A stretch of 64,000 nt of DNA from contig CAWGGJ010000006.1 in assembly GCA_963822175.1 (NCBI GenBank), positions 1 through 64,000 on the forward strand. Reading direction: 5' to 3'. The notes beneath the pieces are model-generated. The model worked only from the letters and a program-made list of their open reading frames with translations, ran no database searches and had not been told where the DNA came from. Position 1 is the stretch's first letter; the number at the start of each line of letters is the position of its first letter. This stretch comes from FEB-25 sp963822175. GTDB lineage: Bacteria; Chloroflexota; Anaerolineae; Anaerolineales; UBA4823. The position numbers and the translations under genes were made by a program. This document shows positions 55,228 to 64,000 of this stretch, piece by piece.

Positions 55228-56499
55228 ATGAAAGATAAGGGGAAAGTCGGGAATAAAATCTATACATGCCTGATTGTAATAATTTCAATAATTGATGTCC
55301 TCATTATTGGATTTGGTATTGCTGTTTGGATTGGAGCATCGCAACAAGGCCTGTTTTCAGCAGCTGATTTCACGAATTTATTTACCACGTTTACGATCGT
55401 TAGAAATGGCGATAGTGAAAAATTGTATGATTTTGGGATCATGGCAGAGTATCAGAAAGAAATATTGAATGGGAAGACAATCGAAGGTGGGATTTTACCG
55501 ATTTTATACCCACCAATATTTTCATTGGTATTAGCTCCAATGGCATTCATGAGTTTAAGCTCAGCCTTTTATTTGTGGACAATAATCCAATTAGGTTTTT
55601 TGGTTTGGATCATCTATCGATTGAATCAAATATTTATCGGATGGGATAATATAGAAAGGCAGCTTCTTACCCTGTCATTATTAGCATTCTGGCCTTTAGC
55701 GATAACCTTATTAATAGGGCAGATTTCCTTAGTCATCTTATTATGCCTGTGTGAACTATATATTGGCATTAAAAAGTATAAGTATTTGAAAGCAGGCCTA
55801 TTCCTTGCCCTGTTAATGATCAAACCACAAACCATCCTGATTCCTATGATGATGCTGCTAAATAAACGATATTGGCGAATCATATTGGCAGCAACGATCA
55901 TATCAACTTTCTTCATCTTATTTTCGAGCCAATTTATGGGTATAAATAGCTGGCTTCAATATTTAAAATTAATGCCGACAATGAGCAGATATTTTGGAGA
56001 GTATGGATTTTATCCGGCTTTACAATATACCTTCAGAGGTTTGCTATCGAATATTCTAAGCTATTCCGATGGCAAGCTCATTAACCTATTCAGTAATATT
56101 GTTTTCTGTGTAGTATTATTTATTGTTTGGTTTATTAACAAATCCGGAATTCCTGCAGAAAGCACATGGTTTAATATAAATTTTTCATTGGCAGTTGTTC
56201 TCACTGCTTTCTTTAGCATTCATTTATACCCCCATGATGACTTGATTTTAATACTACCCGCCTCTATACTCTATGATTATCTGCGCCAGAAAGGTTATCC
56301 CAAAAAGGCATTTTCGATATTCATCTTAACATGGCCAATTATCTTTTTATTTACTGCGTTTACAAATTTCAGTCTCTTCGGATTCATCCGATTACCAATC
56401 ATTGCTATCATCACTCTCCTAGTTTGGATAGTTTATATTATGATCATGGACTCCAGGGTAGCTCGTAAAAATACTGAAACTTTATCACTACTTGCATAA
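55228..56499 (+). CDS. GT87-like (DUF2029) membrane glycosyltransferase
   Basis: The 423-aa protein has about ten membrane helices. After the first helix the loop FSAADFTNLFTTFTIVRNG with an Asp, then KLYDFGIMAEYQKEIL, and GGILPILYPPIFSLVLAPM fit the GT87 pattern, in which a DF pair lies in the outer loop and a PP motif begins the next helix. GT87 enzymes add mannose or other sugars from polyprenyl phosphates on the outer face. Another GT-C gene is divergent upstream, suggesting a small surface-glycan cluster. Confidence 0.8.
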   Translation: MKDKGKVGNKIYTCLIVIISIIDVLIIGFGIAVWIGASQQGLFSAADFTNLFTTFTIVRNGDSEKLYDFGIMAEYQKEILNGKTIEGGILPILYPPIFSLVLAPMAFMSLSSAFYLWTIIQLGFLVWIIYRLNQIFIGWDNIERQLLTLSLLAFWPLAITLLIGQISLVILLCLCELYIGIKKYKYLKAGLFLALLMIKPQTILIPMMMLLNKRYWRIILAATIISTFFILFSSQFMGINSWLQYLKLMPTMSRYFGEYGFYPALQYTFRGLLSNILSYSDGKLINLFSNIVFCVVLFIVWFINKSGIPAESTWFNINFSLAVVLTAFFSIHLYPHDDLILILPASILYDYLRQKGYPKKAFSIFILTWPIIFLFTAFTNFSLFGFIRLPIIAIITLLVWIVYIMIMDSRVARKNTETLSLLA

Positions 56500-56513
56500 T
56501 ATATAGCTCAGTA

Positions 56514-57575
56514 TTAGCGAACATACACCGGATTACTATAGATCCAGCCCCTGCGCCTGCCCAGGTAATGGATATATACCTCCAGGCGGTATACCCCAGG
56601 CTCGCTAGTGATGTAGGTACACAGCTCTCGGTTGTGCCAGGTACGAACCGGTTTACCATCCTTGAGCAGTACACATTCTGCACGCCGGGGTAAGCGAATT
56701 TTAAATGTCACCCCACCTTTGCTATCGAGATCATCTCCCATCTGGGCAGTCTCTTGCATTCCGTGGGCAGTCATGGTGAAACCACGGGTTGGGGCAGGCA
56801 GGTCATATCCGATGAAACAATGCCCCTGGCTGAGAGCTTCCAGGATCATATTTGTATCCGTCACCGGGTCGGTTCCAAGCGGCTGGGGTAATAATACGTG
56901 GGTGTTGATCGCACGAAAATGGAACTCATAGGGGAAAACCGTCCGCTTTAATGGCCCAAGACTCATGTGGTGCGCGTGAGCATCAGAGCTACCCACGGCA
57001 ACAACTCTTTTGCCAGTAGATAATAGCCCATCCCACCGTTGTAGAGACTCAGGTAAAGGTCCACGGGCGATCAGGCGTGGAAAATAAGCATAGAATATGG
57101 CATGCAGCCTGGAGAGGATGCGAGGTTTAAATTCGGAGAAGCCGTTCCACAGCTCCAGCCCGGTAAAGCCATGCACATTCCAATCTACCCAGGAGATATC
57201 CCCCTGATGTACAGCAGGTGCAGCGGGATCGACTGGGTGGGAAATGAATGTCAATCCACCTGAGTTAACGGCAGTATCGATGAGCAATTGGGGATCATGG
57301 GCATAGGTGGCCAGCTCACGCTGGGCTCCAATAACAAGTAAGTGGTTCTTTTGAGGTTGAATTGCCTGGTTGTGGACCTCCTCTCCCACCATCAACAGCA
57401 CACGCCGGGTGCCATCTTTATGATAACCAGCAGGTCCATTCACCCAAACATTGTGGTCCGTAACGATCACTGCATCCAGGCCTGTTTTCATCGCAGCCGC
57501 GGCGATCTCGGCGTGCGTACCGGCACCATCCGAGTAGCGCGTGTGCATATGCAGGTTGAGGATGATTTCGTGCAT
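56514..57575 (-). CDS. PHP-domain phosphoesterase-like protein
   Basis: The 353-aa protein starts with LNLHMHTRYSDGAGTHAEIA, the first PHP metal motif (HxH and D), continues with AVIVTDHNVWVNG, GEEVHNQ, LTFISHPVDPAAP and AVGSSDAHAHH, which supply the remaining metal ligands. It then has an extra C-terminal beta-rich domain (about 270-353) ending YSNPVYVR. PHP proteins hydrolyse phosphate esters in polymerases, histidinol metabolism or nucleotides; this two-domain form is of unknown substrate. It is convergent with the GT87 gene, 14 bases apart. Confidence 0.88.
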   Translation of the reverse strand: MHEIILNLHMHTRYSDGAGTHAEIAAAAMKTGLDAVIVTDHNVWVNGPAGYHKDGTRRVLLMVGEEVHNQAIQPQKNHLLVIGAQRELATYAHDPQLLIDTAVNSGGLTFISHPVDPAAPAVHQGDISWVDWNVHGFTGLELWNGFSEFKPRILSRLHAIFYAYFPRLIARGPLPESLQRWDGLLSTGKRVVAVGSSDAHAHHMSLGPLKRTVFPYEFHFRAINTHVLLPQPLGTDPVTDTNMILEALSQGHCFIGYDLPAPTRGFTMTAHGMQETAQMGDDLDSKGGVTFKIRLPRRAECVLLKDGKPVRTWHNRELCTYITSEPGVYRLEVYIHYLGRRRGWIYSNPVYVR

Positions 57576-57790
57576 GGTATTCTCGAGTGGATGTCACTAT
57601 ATTATAGCTGGTATCGTAAATACAACAGCCTAACAAGATTGATAAGGTGTCAGGTTGGCTATCATGGACGAACCCATCGATTCGTTTGACGATTCAGTCA
57701 ACCTTGGGTATAATCGGCAAGCTTGGGCAAAGAACAAGGCCCAGTTCTATTTGTATCTCGTTGGTTGATCATTTGATATGGAGGCAGGTT

Positions 57791-58012
57791 GTGGTATACG
57801 TAGTTGATATTTCACTTATTATCGTATCAGTGGCGTTGATCATCAGCGTCATTTTACAGAGCAAAGGTGCCGGCTTGGGCGGCCTTACAGGCGCCGATAC
57901 CGGTGGTATTTTCACAGCCCGTAGAGGTGTGGAAAAAACCCTGTTTTATGTCACCATCGCTCTCAGCGTGTTGTTCTTTACCCTGGCAATCGTATCTGTC
58001 AAAGTATCATAA
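57791..58012 (+). CDS. secG: Protein-export membrane protein SecG
   Basis: The 73-aa protein has two membrane helices around the conserved loop LQSKGAGLGGLTGADTGGIF, followed by the typical second helix with LFYVTIALSVLFF. It assists SecYE in protein secretion. The start is GTG at 57791 with GGAGG 6 bases ahead; the longer upstream frame lacks SecG features. It precedes the solute-binding protein gene on the same strand. Confidence 0.93.
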   Translation: MVYVVDISLIIVSVALIISVILQSKGAGLGGLTGADTGGIFTARRGVEKTLFYVTIALSVLFFTLAIVSVKVS

Positions 58013-58048
58013 CCTTTATTCTCTTAAGCGCAGAGGAGCCGATGTTGT

Positions 58049-58072
58049 GCCAAACCAGTGACGGGGTTTGGC
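58049..58072 (+). other. Hairpin between secG and the solute-binding protein gene
   Basis: GCCAAACC (58049-58056) pairs perfectly with GGTTTGGC (58065-58072) around an 8-base loop. It lacks a T-tract, so it is either a processing or stability hairpin or a weak terminator. Confidence 0.45.
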
Positions 58073-58120
58073 ATGAATTCCAAAGCGCTTTTTCTTTTAA
58101 TCCGTGATAATATTGAACCC

Positions 58121-59821
58121 ATGAAAAAATTACGCTGGCCACTGTTGATTGCCATCCTGGCATTGGCGGTGATATCCATCCTGTTGATCAACCAGAAACC
58201 TGATAGCCTGCTGCCCATCGCTGCACCAGTAGTCCAACCAACCCAGGGGGGTATCTATACTGAAGGGCTGGTGGGTTCATTCATGCGCCTCAACCCCATC
58301 CTGGATTATTACAACAACGCAGACAGGGATGTGGACCGGCTTATCTATAGCAGCATGTTCCGCATCGATGACCAGGGCATTCCCCAGGGTGATCTGGTTA
58401 CATCCTGGGGTATCTCCCGCGATGGAATGATATACAACTTCTCGCTGAACCCAGATGCACAATGGCATGATGGGCAGCCGGTTACGAGTGATGACATCAT
58501 CTTTACCATCCAGATGATGAGCTCTGATGATTCACCCCTGCCTGCCGACATACGCGAATTTTGGAAGCAAGTCGAGATCATCCGGCTGGATGAAAAAACC
58601 CTGCAGTTTAAACTACCTGAGCCCTTTGCGCCTTTCCTTGACTACCTGTCCTTTGGTGTTCTTCCCGCTCATTTACTGGGTGATCTCAGCATGGCAGAGA
58701 TGATCGACAATCCATTTAACATGGCACCCATTGGAAGCGGTCCTTACCGATTTGACCGCCTTATCACCGCTGATGGGCTGATCACCGGTGTGGTGCTCTC
58801 GGCTTTTAAAGAATATTACCATCAGCCTGCATATATTGACCAGTTTGCATTTCGCTATTACCCGGACGCTGCCACTGCATATACAGCTTATAAGGCTGGA
58901 GAGGTGGGTGGGTTGGGTGATGTGACCTTAGATATCCTTCCGGATGTGCTGACAGAAACTGGACTCAACATTTACACCACCCGCCTGCCGACGATGACCA
59001 TTTTGTATCTCAACCTGGATGATCCCCAGGTACCTTTTTTCCAGGATGTGAATGTACGCAAGGCCCTCATACAGGGTCTCAACCGGCAGTGGATGGTTGA
59101 TAATCTCATGGGTGGACAAGCCATCCTTGCAGATGGCCCGATTTTCCCAGGTACCTGGGCATATTATGACGGTATTAAGCATTACACCTACGACCCCAAC
59201 CAGGCCATTTCAATATTGCGGGAAGCCGGTTATACCATCCCGGCAACCGGAGGTGATGTGCGCGCAAGTGAAGATGGGGCACAGCTTTCGTTTGAATTAC
59301 TTTTCCCAGACGACAGCCAGCATAAAGCGCTGGCTGAAACGGTTCAAAAGAATTGGGCGCAATTGGGAGTCCAGGTGAAGCTGACCGGATTACCTTACGA
59401 CCAGCTGGTCTCCGAGCACCTGGATACGCGCAACTACCAGGCAGCCCTGGTGGATCTCAACCTTTCCAACTCCCCCGATCCGGATCCATATCCATTCTGG
59501 CACCAGACGCAAACCACCAGTGGTCAGAATTATTCCAAATGGGATGACCCCCAGGCGAGTGAATACCTGGAGCAAGCCCGGATCACCACGGATACCGCAG
59601 AGCGCACCCGACTGTACAATAACTTCCAGGTGCGCTGGAGCCAGGAGCTTCCTGCCTTGCCGTTTTTCTATCCAGTTTATTCGTATGCAGTGAGCAATGA
59701 TGTGCAGGGAGTGAGCATCGGACCAATCTTTGATCCCGCAGACCGGTTCAACAAGGTCACAGATTGGTATCTGATCACTCGCCGTGCCAGCGGGGAATCA
59801 ACGAATACCCCCACACCTTAA
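58121..59821 (+). CDS. ABC transporter solute-binding protein (family 5, peptide/nickel type)
   Basis: The 566-aa protein has an N-terminal hydrophobic anchor (MKKLRWPLLIAILALAVIS) without a clear lipobox, then the SBP family 5 fold: GGIYTEGLVGSFMRLNPILD, LIYSSMFRIDDQG, DAQWHDGQPVTSDDIIFT, IGSGPYRFDRL, and VNVRKALIQGLNRQWMV. It binds oligopeptides or similar ligands outside the membrane; no permease genes are adjacent. I prefer ATG 58121 because the signal anchor begins there; earlier in-frame ATGs at 58058 and 58073 are possible. Confidence 0.9.
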   Translation: MKKLRWPLLIAILALAVISILLINQKPDSLLPIAAPVVQPTQGGIYTEGLVGSFMRLNPILDYYNNADRDVDRLIYSSMFRIDDQGIPQGDLVTSWGISRDGMIYNFSLNPDAQWHDGQPVTSDDIIFTIQMMSSDDSPLPADIREFWKQVEIIRLDEKTLQFKLPEPFAPFLDYLSFGVLPAHLLGDLSMAEMIDNPFNMAPIGSGPYRFDRLITADGLITGVVLSAFKEYYHQPAYIDQFAFRYYPDAATAYTAYKAGEVGGLGDVTLDILPDVLTETGLNIYTTRLPTMTILYLNLDDPQVPFFQDVNVRKALIQGLNRQWMVDNLMGGQAILADGPIFPGTWAYYDGIKHYTYDPNQAISILREAGYTIPATGGDVRASEDGAQLSFELLFPDDSQHKALAETVQKNWAQLGVQVKLTGLPYDQLVSEHLDTRNYQAALVDLNLSNSPDPDPYPFWHQTQTTSGQNYSKWDDPQASEYLEQARITTDTAERTRLYNNFQVRWSQELPALPFFYPVYSYAVSNDVQGVSIGPIFDPADRFNKVTDWYLITRRASGESTNTPTP

Positions 59822-59837
59822 GATGCGGATATTTAGC

Positions 59838-60467
59838 TCAACTCATTAAATTGCCGGTCTTTAATGCGGAATTCCTGATCTTGAGGATGCTGGAAAACTC
59901 ATCAATGAATACCTGTACAACCTGCGGATCGAATAACAAACCGCTGGCTCCACTGATCAAGCGCCAGGCATCTTCAACAGATATCTCTTTTTTATACGAA
60001 CGTGGCGTGGTAAGGGCGTCAAATACATCTGCAACCGCACATAAGCGTGCGCTCAGTGGAATATCTTCGCCCTTCAGCCCGTTTGGATAACCCGATCCAT
60101 CCCAGCGTTCGTGGTGGCTGAGGGCGATCGTTTCTCCCGCCTGCAGCAGAGGTGAAGGTGAATTACTCAGCAGATCTGCCCCAATGTTGGTATGGCGCTG
60201 GATTTTAATCATATCAGCATCGGAATATTTCCCCTGCTGCTGCAGCAGGCTCTCAGGGAGACCAATTTTTCCAATGTCATGCAGCTGACAGGCAGTCGAA
60301 ATGATCTGCATCTCATTTTGCGATAACCCCATGCCCCGCCCAAGCAACATGGTATACCCCCTGATTCGTTCCAAATGGGAGCGGTTGCCAGCTTCCCGGT
60401 ATTCAGCAATATAAGCCAGGCGTTTCACTGCATCCGCCATCTCTTTATGACTATCCAATGAATACAT
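59838..60467 (-). CDS. Stand-alone HD-GYP domain protein
   Basis: The 209-aa protein is one HD-GYP domain: helix with HLERIRGYTMLLGRGMG, QLHDIGKIGLPE (HD at 63-64), SHHERWDGSGYPNGLKG, and ADVFDALTTPRSYKKE. It should hydrolyse cyclic-di-GMP in the cytosol, perhaps with a partner receiver. The start is ATG 60467 after AGGAAGG. It lies next to the Flp pilus genes, whose output c-di-GMP often governs. Confidence 0.92.
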   Translation of the reverse strand: MYSLDSHKEMADAVKRLAYIAEYREAGNRSHLERIRGYTMLLGRGMGLSQNEMQIISTACQLHDIGKIGLPESLLQQQGKYSDADMIKIQRHTNIGADLLSNSPSPLLQAGETIALSHHERWDGSGYPNGLKGEDIPLSARLCAVADVFDALTTPRSYKKEISVEDAWRLISGASGLLFDPQVVQVFIDEFSSILKIRNSALKTGNLMS

Positions 60468-60796
60468 GTTTCCTTCCTCTCTCAAACCATTGCGTAACAA
60501 AGCGGTCCGAAATTCGTTATAATAATGGATATAATATCAAACGCTACTGACAATATTGTACAACACTTCCCCCGGTTTCGAAGATAATCCGATGATTAAA
60601 TTCCTATCATTATTGTCAGTATCAACTTGTTTAGATAAATGTTATAATTTTTTTTAGATCAAGGGATTTTGTCGATCACATTTTCTAAAGAACAATGGTA
60701 ATGCTAAGTAAGCGAGAGGACGGATAGAAGAACAAAGATGTTTCCAATTCCCAGGGGATCAGCATTGAGCAGGGTTTGTGCTGCTGTGAAGGATAG
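60468..60796. other. AT-rich divergent promoter region
   Basis: This 330-base gap separates the HD-GYP gene and the pilus operon, which diverge. It includes poly-T tracts near 60651 and several TA-rich boxes, but no pair at good spacing that I can assign with confidence. Confidence 0.4.
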
Positions 60797-61270
60797 ATGA
60801 AAACTACTTATATGTCTAACAATCGTAGTCGATCCATGGTTCACACATCGCGTGGGCAAAGTATGGTTGAATTTGCCCTTATTCTGCCGTTGTTGGTCCT
60901 GGTGCTGGTCGGGATATTCGATATCGGACGGGCATTCTTTGCATACATCGCCATCACCAATGCTGCCAGGGAGGGAGCACGAGTATTTACATTTAAACCG
61001 GATGCCACAACATTTGCGGATATAAATGATGCCATAGAATATGAAATAGGATCTAACTCTGTCGTTGATATTAATATGATTACGACCCGAAGTTTTCAAT
61101 GTATTGATCCTGCCACAAATGCGATGAGGAATATAACAACAACCTGGAAAGCTTGCAAGTCTGAGGCACCTATCCTGGTCACCCTGACCTATCAACATGA
61201 TCTTATCCTTTCCTTCTTCTTTCCAACGGGTCTAACACTGGTGCGCTCAGCTGAAATGATGGTACCATGA
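60797..61270 (+). CDS. TadE-like pilus minor subunit
   Basis: The 157-aa product has the TadE signature: a short basic leader, then RGQSMVEFALILPLLVLVLVGIFDIGRAFF, where Gly-Gln-Ser-x-Val-Glu-Phe and the hydrophobic helix form the prepilin-like N-terminus, followed by the AITNAAREGAR segment. It is processed and inserted as a minor pilin or adaptor of the Flp pilus. It overlaps the next TadE gene by four bases (ATGA). Confidence 0.88.
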   Translation: MKTTYMSNNRSRSMVHTSRGQSMVEFALILPLLVLVLVGIFDIGRAFFAYIAITNAAREGARVFTFKPDATTFADINDAIEYEIGSNSVVDINMITTRSFQCIDPATNAMRNITTTWKACKSEAPILVTLTYQHDLILSFFFPTGLTLVRSAEMMVP

Positions 61271-61698
61271 AACCATTCTCTCGTTCTTCACAGCACGGTC
61301 AATCACTAGTGGAATTCGCGCTTGTGATTCCTATCCTATTATTGCTATCCGTCATACTAGTTGATTTCGGAAGAGTTGTTTATTACTCAAGTGCGATACA
61401 TAATGCTGCCCGTGAAGGTGTGCGATATGGAATTGTTCATAACGAAGAGAGCACTGACTGGCCTGGGATGAAACAAGCAGCCATGAATAGTGCAATTGGA
61501 TTAGGATTAACCACTGCTCAAATAACATCATATGGTTGGGGACCAAACGAACCCAATGGCAACCACACGGTACAGATGACCATTACCTATACTTTCAGCC
61601 CAGCGACACCCCTGCTATCAAACTTCCTCTCAGGCGGTATGATCACTCTCGTTGGTGACGCTAAAATGCGAACTGAATATGATAAACCTGCTCCATAG
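61267..61698 (+). CDS. Second TadE-like pilus subunit
   Basis: This 143-aa paralogue has HGQSLVEFALVIPILLLLSVILVDFGRVVYYSS and AIHNAAREGVRYG. The two TadE genes were probably duplicated; the helix is identical in design but the C-terminal domains differ. The 4-base overlap with its neighbour indicates translational coupling. Confidence 0.88.
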   Translation: MKPFSRSSQHGQSLVEFALVIPILLLLSVILVDFGRVVYYSSAIHNAAREGVRYGIVHNEESTDWPGMKQAAMNSAIGLGLTTAQITSYGWGPNEPNGNHTVQMTITYTFSPATPLLSNFLSGGMITLVGDAKMRTEYDKPAP

Positions 61699-61728
61699 TT
61701 TTTCTTACCCACTTTCGATGGAGATAGA

Positions 61729-63033
61729 ATGAACACAAAAACAACCGAAAAAGGTCAGACACTAGTGTTCGTCGTGATCGGGTTCCTGGTATTCGTTGCC
61801 ATCCTGGCATTGGTGGTGGACGGTGGCAATGCCTATGCAGCCAAGCGCCAGGCGCAAAACGCTGCCGATGCTGGGGCACTAGCCGGTGCTGATTACCTCT
61901 GCAAACACCGAAATGAATATGGTGTGGTACCTCAAGCGATCGCAGTGGCGGAAGATTATGCAGTTTCGAATGAAGCAGTTGATCCTCCCGCAGTCTATGC
62001 CAACCTGAGTAACGCCAATGTGATTGTCACGGCCACGGTGACCAGAACTACTTTCTTCGCCGGGGTGATCGGTTTTAATTTAGTTTCACCACAAGCAGTC
62101 GCTGAAGCAGCCTGCAAGGCACCAGGGATTGGAGTACTGCCAGTTGCATGGTCATGTAGAGAGAACGTACTAGGTGAGTTGATATGCAATGACAATATTG
62201 GCCCTTGCCGTTCGATAAGCGATCCAAAAGGTTTATCATGCACATATGTATTAATGGACTCGGTTAAAGTTAAGGAAAAGAACAAAAATTGTGACTCAGA
62301 TATCACCGATCCAACCGATCCGAAATATTGCTATTCTCAGAATGATATCGTCTGCTATGTCCCGACACCCCCATCCTGCAATCAGACACCACCATCCGGA
62401 TTTATTGACTGTGATTTAGATAATGACTGTACGGATGAGTTGATGGCCGGCGGTGCACGGTCCTGGCTTGACTTGAATGGAAGCGGTGGAGGAGCGAACG
62501 AATTGAAAGATTGGATCTTATCCACCTGTGATCCTAACAAACCAGCTCCACCGGTTATCCAGGTACATACCTGGGTGCCAGAGGAAAGCGGTGTGGCAAC
62601 CAGCATCTTTCACTCAACAGCATCTTGTTTGGTAGGGAAGGATGTGATCCTTCCGGTATTCAACAAGGTATGTAATGGTTTACCTGATGTACCAGCGACA
62701 AACCCGGAAACACTGGCACAGTGTAATGCCTGGACTGAAGACAACCAAAATATAATAACAAGTAGCACACTAAACTTTCACGTGATATCTTTCTCAGCTT
62801 TCCACATCACCTGTGTACAAACCGGAAAAAATAAAACCGTAGCTGAACCCGGATATTTCCTTCAACCCCAAGACAAGAATTGTTATGGCCATGCAAGCGC
62901 TGTAGCTGCAGGCTCAATTGATGATAATGATAAAACCATTGAAGGCTACTTCGTACGGGAGAACCTTGGTGGTTATGGAGGCCCTGGTGGGTGGTATGAC
63001 ACCGGCACTTATACCGTAGTGCTTGTTCGTTAA
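61729..63033 (+). CDS. TadG-like pilus assembly protein
   Basis: The 434-aa protein begins with a helix of TadE/G type (GQTLVFVVIGFLVFVAILALVVDGG) and QAQNAADAGALAGADYLC, the standard TadG N-terminal region, followed by a Cys-rich extracellular domain. No MIDAS-type vWA motif is evident. It is the third gene of the locus, 30 bases after TadE, and likely couples to the same assembly machine. Confidence 0.85.
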   Translation: MNTKTTEKGQTLVFVVIGFLVFVAILALVVDGGNAYAAKRQAQNAADAGALAGADYLCKHRNEYGVVPQAIAVAEDYAVSNEAVDPPAVYANLSNANVIVTATVTRTTFFAGVIGFNLVSPQAVAEAACKAPGIGVLPVAWSCRENVLGELICNDNIGPCRSISDPKGLSCTYVLMDSVKVKEKNKNCDSDITDPTDPKYCYSQNDIVCYVPTPPSCNQTPPSGFIDCDLDNDCTDELMAGGARSWLDLNGSGGGANELKDWILSTCDPNKPAPPVIQVHTWVPEESGVATSIFHSTASCLVGKDVILPVFNKVCNGLPDVPATNPETLAQCNAWTEDNQNIITSSTLNFHVISFSAFHITCVQTGKNKTVAEPGYFLQPQDKNCYGHASAVAAGSIDDNDKTIEGYFVRENLGGYGGPGGWYDTGTYTVVLVR

Positions 63034-63161
63034 TGGTAATCGCCATAAAATTACTTTCGCCAACAGTTTTATTAAAATTTAATTACAGTTCTGGTATGCA
63101 AAATGCATCAGACCTGGATGTATAATCCGTTATCTAATCCTTCTTTCCTTGGAGGTTCAAT

Positions 63162-64000
63162 TTGAACCGTCGCGTAATTATCGGGATAATCATTGCAGTC
63201 GTAGGTGTGGGGCTGATCGCACTTGGTATTTTTGCGATCAACACGGTGCTGAAGCAAAGCTTTGCTCCACCAGTACAGGCTACACCGGTGGTTGAAGCCA
63301 CCACGGACGTCATCATCACCACGCATGATATGGCAGTCGGTTCGGTGCTCAACCGGGAGGACGTGCAGGTTGCCACCATCCCTGTGAGCCTGGTTCCACG
63401 GGATGCCCTGACCACCATCGAATCCGCTCTGGGGAAGATCACCATCGTTCACCTGATCCAAGGAGAAATGGTGCTGCAGCATCACCTGGCAGACCCCACC
63501 AACGTTGCCCATGATATCGGGTACATCATTGAAGATGACCAGGTACTGATGGCATTTCCATCCACGGATCTGATGAGTACGTTAGGCGTTTTGCAACGTG
63601 GAGACACCATCGACATCTTTGCATCCATGCAGGTTGAAATCACCCCGACGAGAATTACAGCCGGTGGGGGAACCACCGAAGAACAGCAAACGATTAACCG
63701 CCTGTTCACGTTTGATGCCATGCAAAGGGTGCAGATATCAGCCGTGGTGGCGGATATCGTCACCGATTCGAATGCGGCAGCACCCGCTGAGGGCGAGCCA
63801 CAACCCACCCCGAACCCAGCTGACGTCCGTGTGCGGGCTTACCTGCTGGCGCTCACTCCGCAGGATGCCCTGGTCTTGAAACATATGCGAGATGCGGGAG
63901 CGAATTTTGATATTGTTCTCCGCTCACCCACATCCAACGAGCTGTTCGAGCTAAGCCCGGTTACTGTGGATTACTTAATACAACGATATGAGTTATCCAT
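63162..64000 (+). CDS. cpaB: CpaB/RcpC-like Flp pilus assembly protein (partial)
   Basis: TTG 63162, with GGAGG 6 bases ahead, opens a frame that runs past the window end. It has a signal anchor (RRVIIGIIIAVVGVGLIALGI), then a SAF domain (VIITTHDMAVGSVLNREDV, IPVSLVPRDALTTIE, GEMVLQHHLAD) and RGDTIDIFASM, as in CpaB. CpaB sits outside the membrane and helps form the secretin channel or, in monoderms, an assembly base. About 279 residues are visible; the C-terminus is missing. Confidence 0.9.
   Translation, partial: MNRRVIIGIIIAVVGVGLIALGIFAINTVLKQSFAPPVQATPVVEATTDVIITTHDMAVGSVLNREDVQVATIPVSLVPRDALTTIESALGKITIVHLIQGEMVLQHHLADPTNVAHDIGYIIEDDQVLMAFPSTDLMSTLGVLQRGDTIDIFASMQVEITPTRITAGGGTTEEQQTINRLFTFDAMQRVQISAVVADIVTDSNAAAPAEGEPQPTPNPADVRVRAYLLALTPQDALVLKHMRDAGANFDIVLRSPTSNELFELSPVTVDYLIQRYELS

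Overview
The window looks like a chromosome segment of a monoderm, non-photosynthetic Chloroflexota bacterium, most likely Anaerolineae-like. GC content is moderate. Support comes from secreted beta-helix/PKD and CSLREA proteins, several of them ending in an LPLILR-type C-terminus; Pro/Thr-rich lipoproteins; an archease-RtcB operon; DUF3662/FHA proteins; a Tad/Flp pilus locus; and a type-A RNase P RNA. There is no 16S rRNA or tRNA in the window, so this assignment is inference from gene content.

Layout. 0-2.9 kb: a GT-C type membrane protein and a B3/B4-domain protein. 2.9-8.6 kb: a tandem duplication of a large secreted beta-helix + PKD protein, with a remnant of the B3/B4 gene between the copies. 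8.7-12 kb (minus): YHS and DUF302 proteins, then a family 4 glycosyltransferase coupled to a sugar-phosphate phosphatase gene that carries an in-frame stop. 12-14.5 kb: a truncated rnpB copy, a frameshifted PadR regulator divergent from a serine hydrolase, and intact rnpB. 14.6-18 kb: C45-like hydrolase, L-serine dehydratase, VOC protein. 18.3-21.5 kb: lipoproteins and a decayed paralogue. 21.5-24.8 kb: two FHA proteins divergent from archease-RtcB. 24.8-31.1 kb: four tandem genes for secreted proteins sharing an undescribed PCHxLR domain, then an Asp-box lipoprotein and a CSLREA protein. 31.3-42.3 kb: a very large PAS/GAF/HD-GYP sensor and mostly metabolic genes (sugar isomerase-like, YbaK, acyl-CoA ligase, EamA transporter, VOC, TPR, toroid protein). 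42.4-48 kb: a two-component system, a YefM-YoeB toxin-antitoxin module, a leader region with a 19-aa peptide and three hairpins ahead of rsgA and an RNHCP gene, and a Met/Gly-rich DUF2680 protein. 48.4-52.6 kb: a lipid-anchored TPR-M48 protease and uvrB. 53-57.6 kb: AT-rich GT-C and GT87 membrane proteins and a PHP phosphoesterase. 57.8-60.5 kb: secG, a solute-binding protein and an HD-GYP protein. 60.8-64 kb: TadE, TadE, TadG, CpaB (runs off the end).

A recurring theme is broken reading frames. The sugar phosphatase has one in-frame TAA. PadR, rsgA, RNHCP and the 53-kb glycosyltransferase each need one single-base shift. The DUF2680 gene needs two shifts. Each gene otherwise reads at full family length, so these are either recent pseudogenes or consensus errors of the assembly; reads would decide. 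By contrast the B3/B4 remnant, the rnpB remnant and the 19.2-kb lipoprotein relic are genuinely decayed duplicates.

The most interesting unexplained structures are the rsgA-RNHCP leader region, the five-copy PCHxLR domain array, the truncated rnpB paralogue that keeps a covarying P1 helix, and the duplicated beta-helix/PKD locus.
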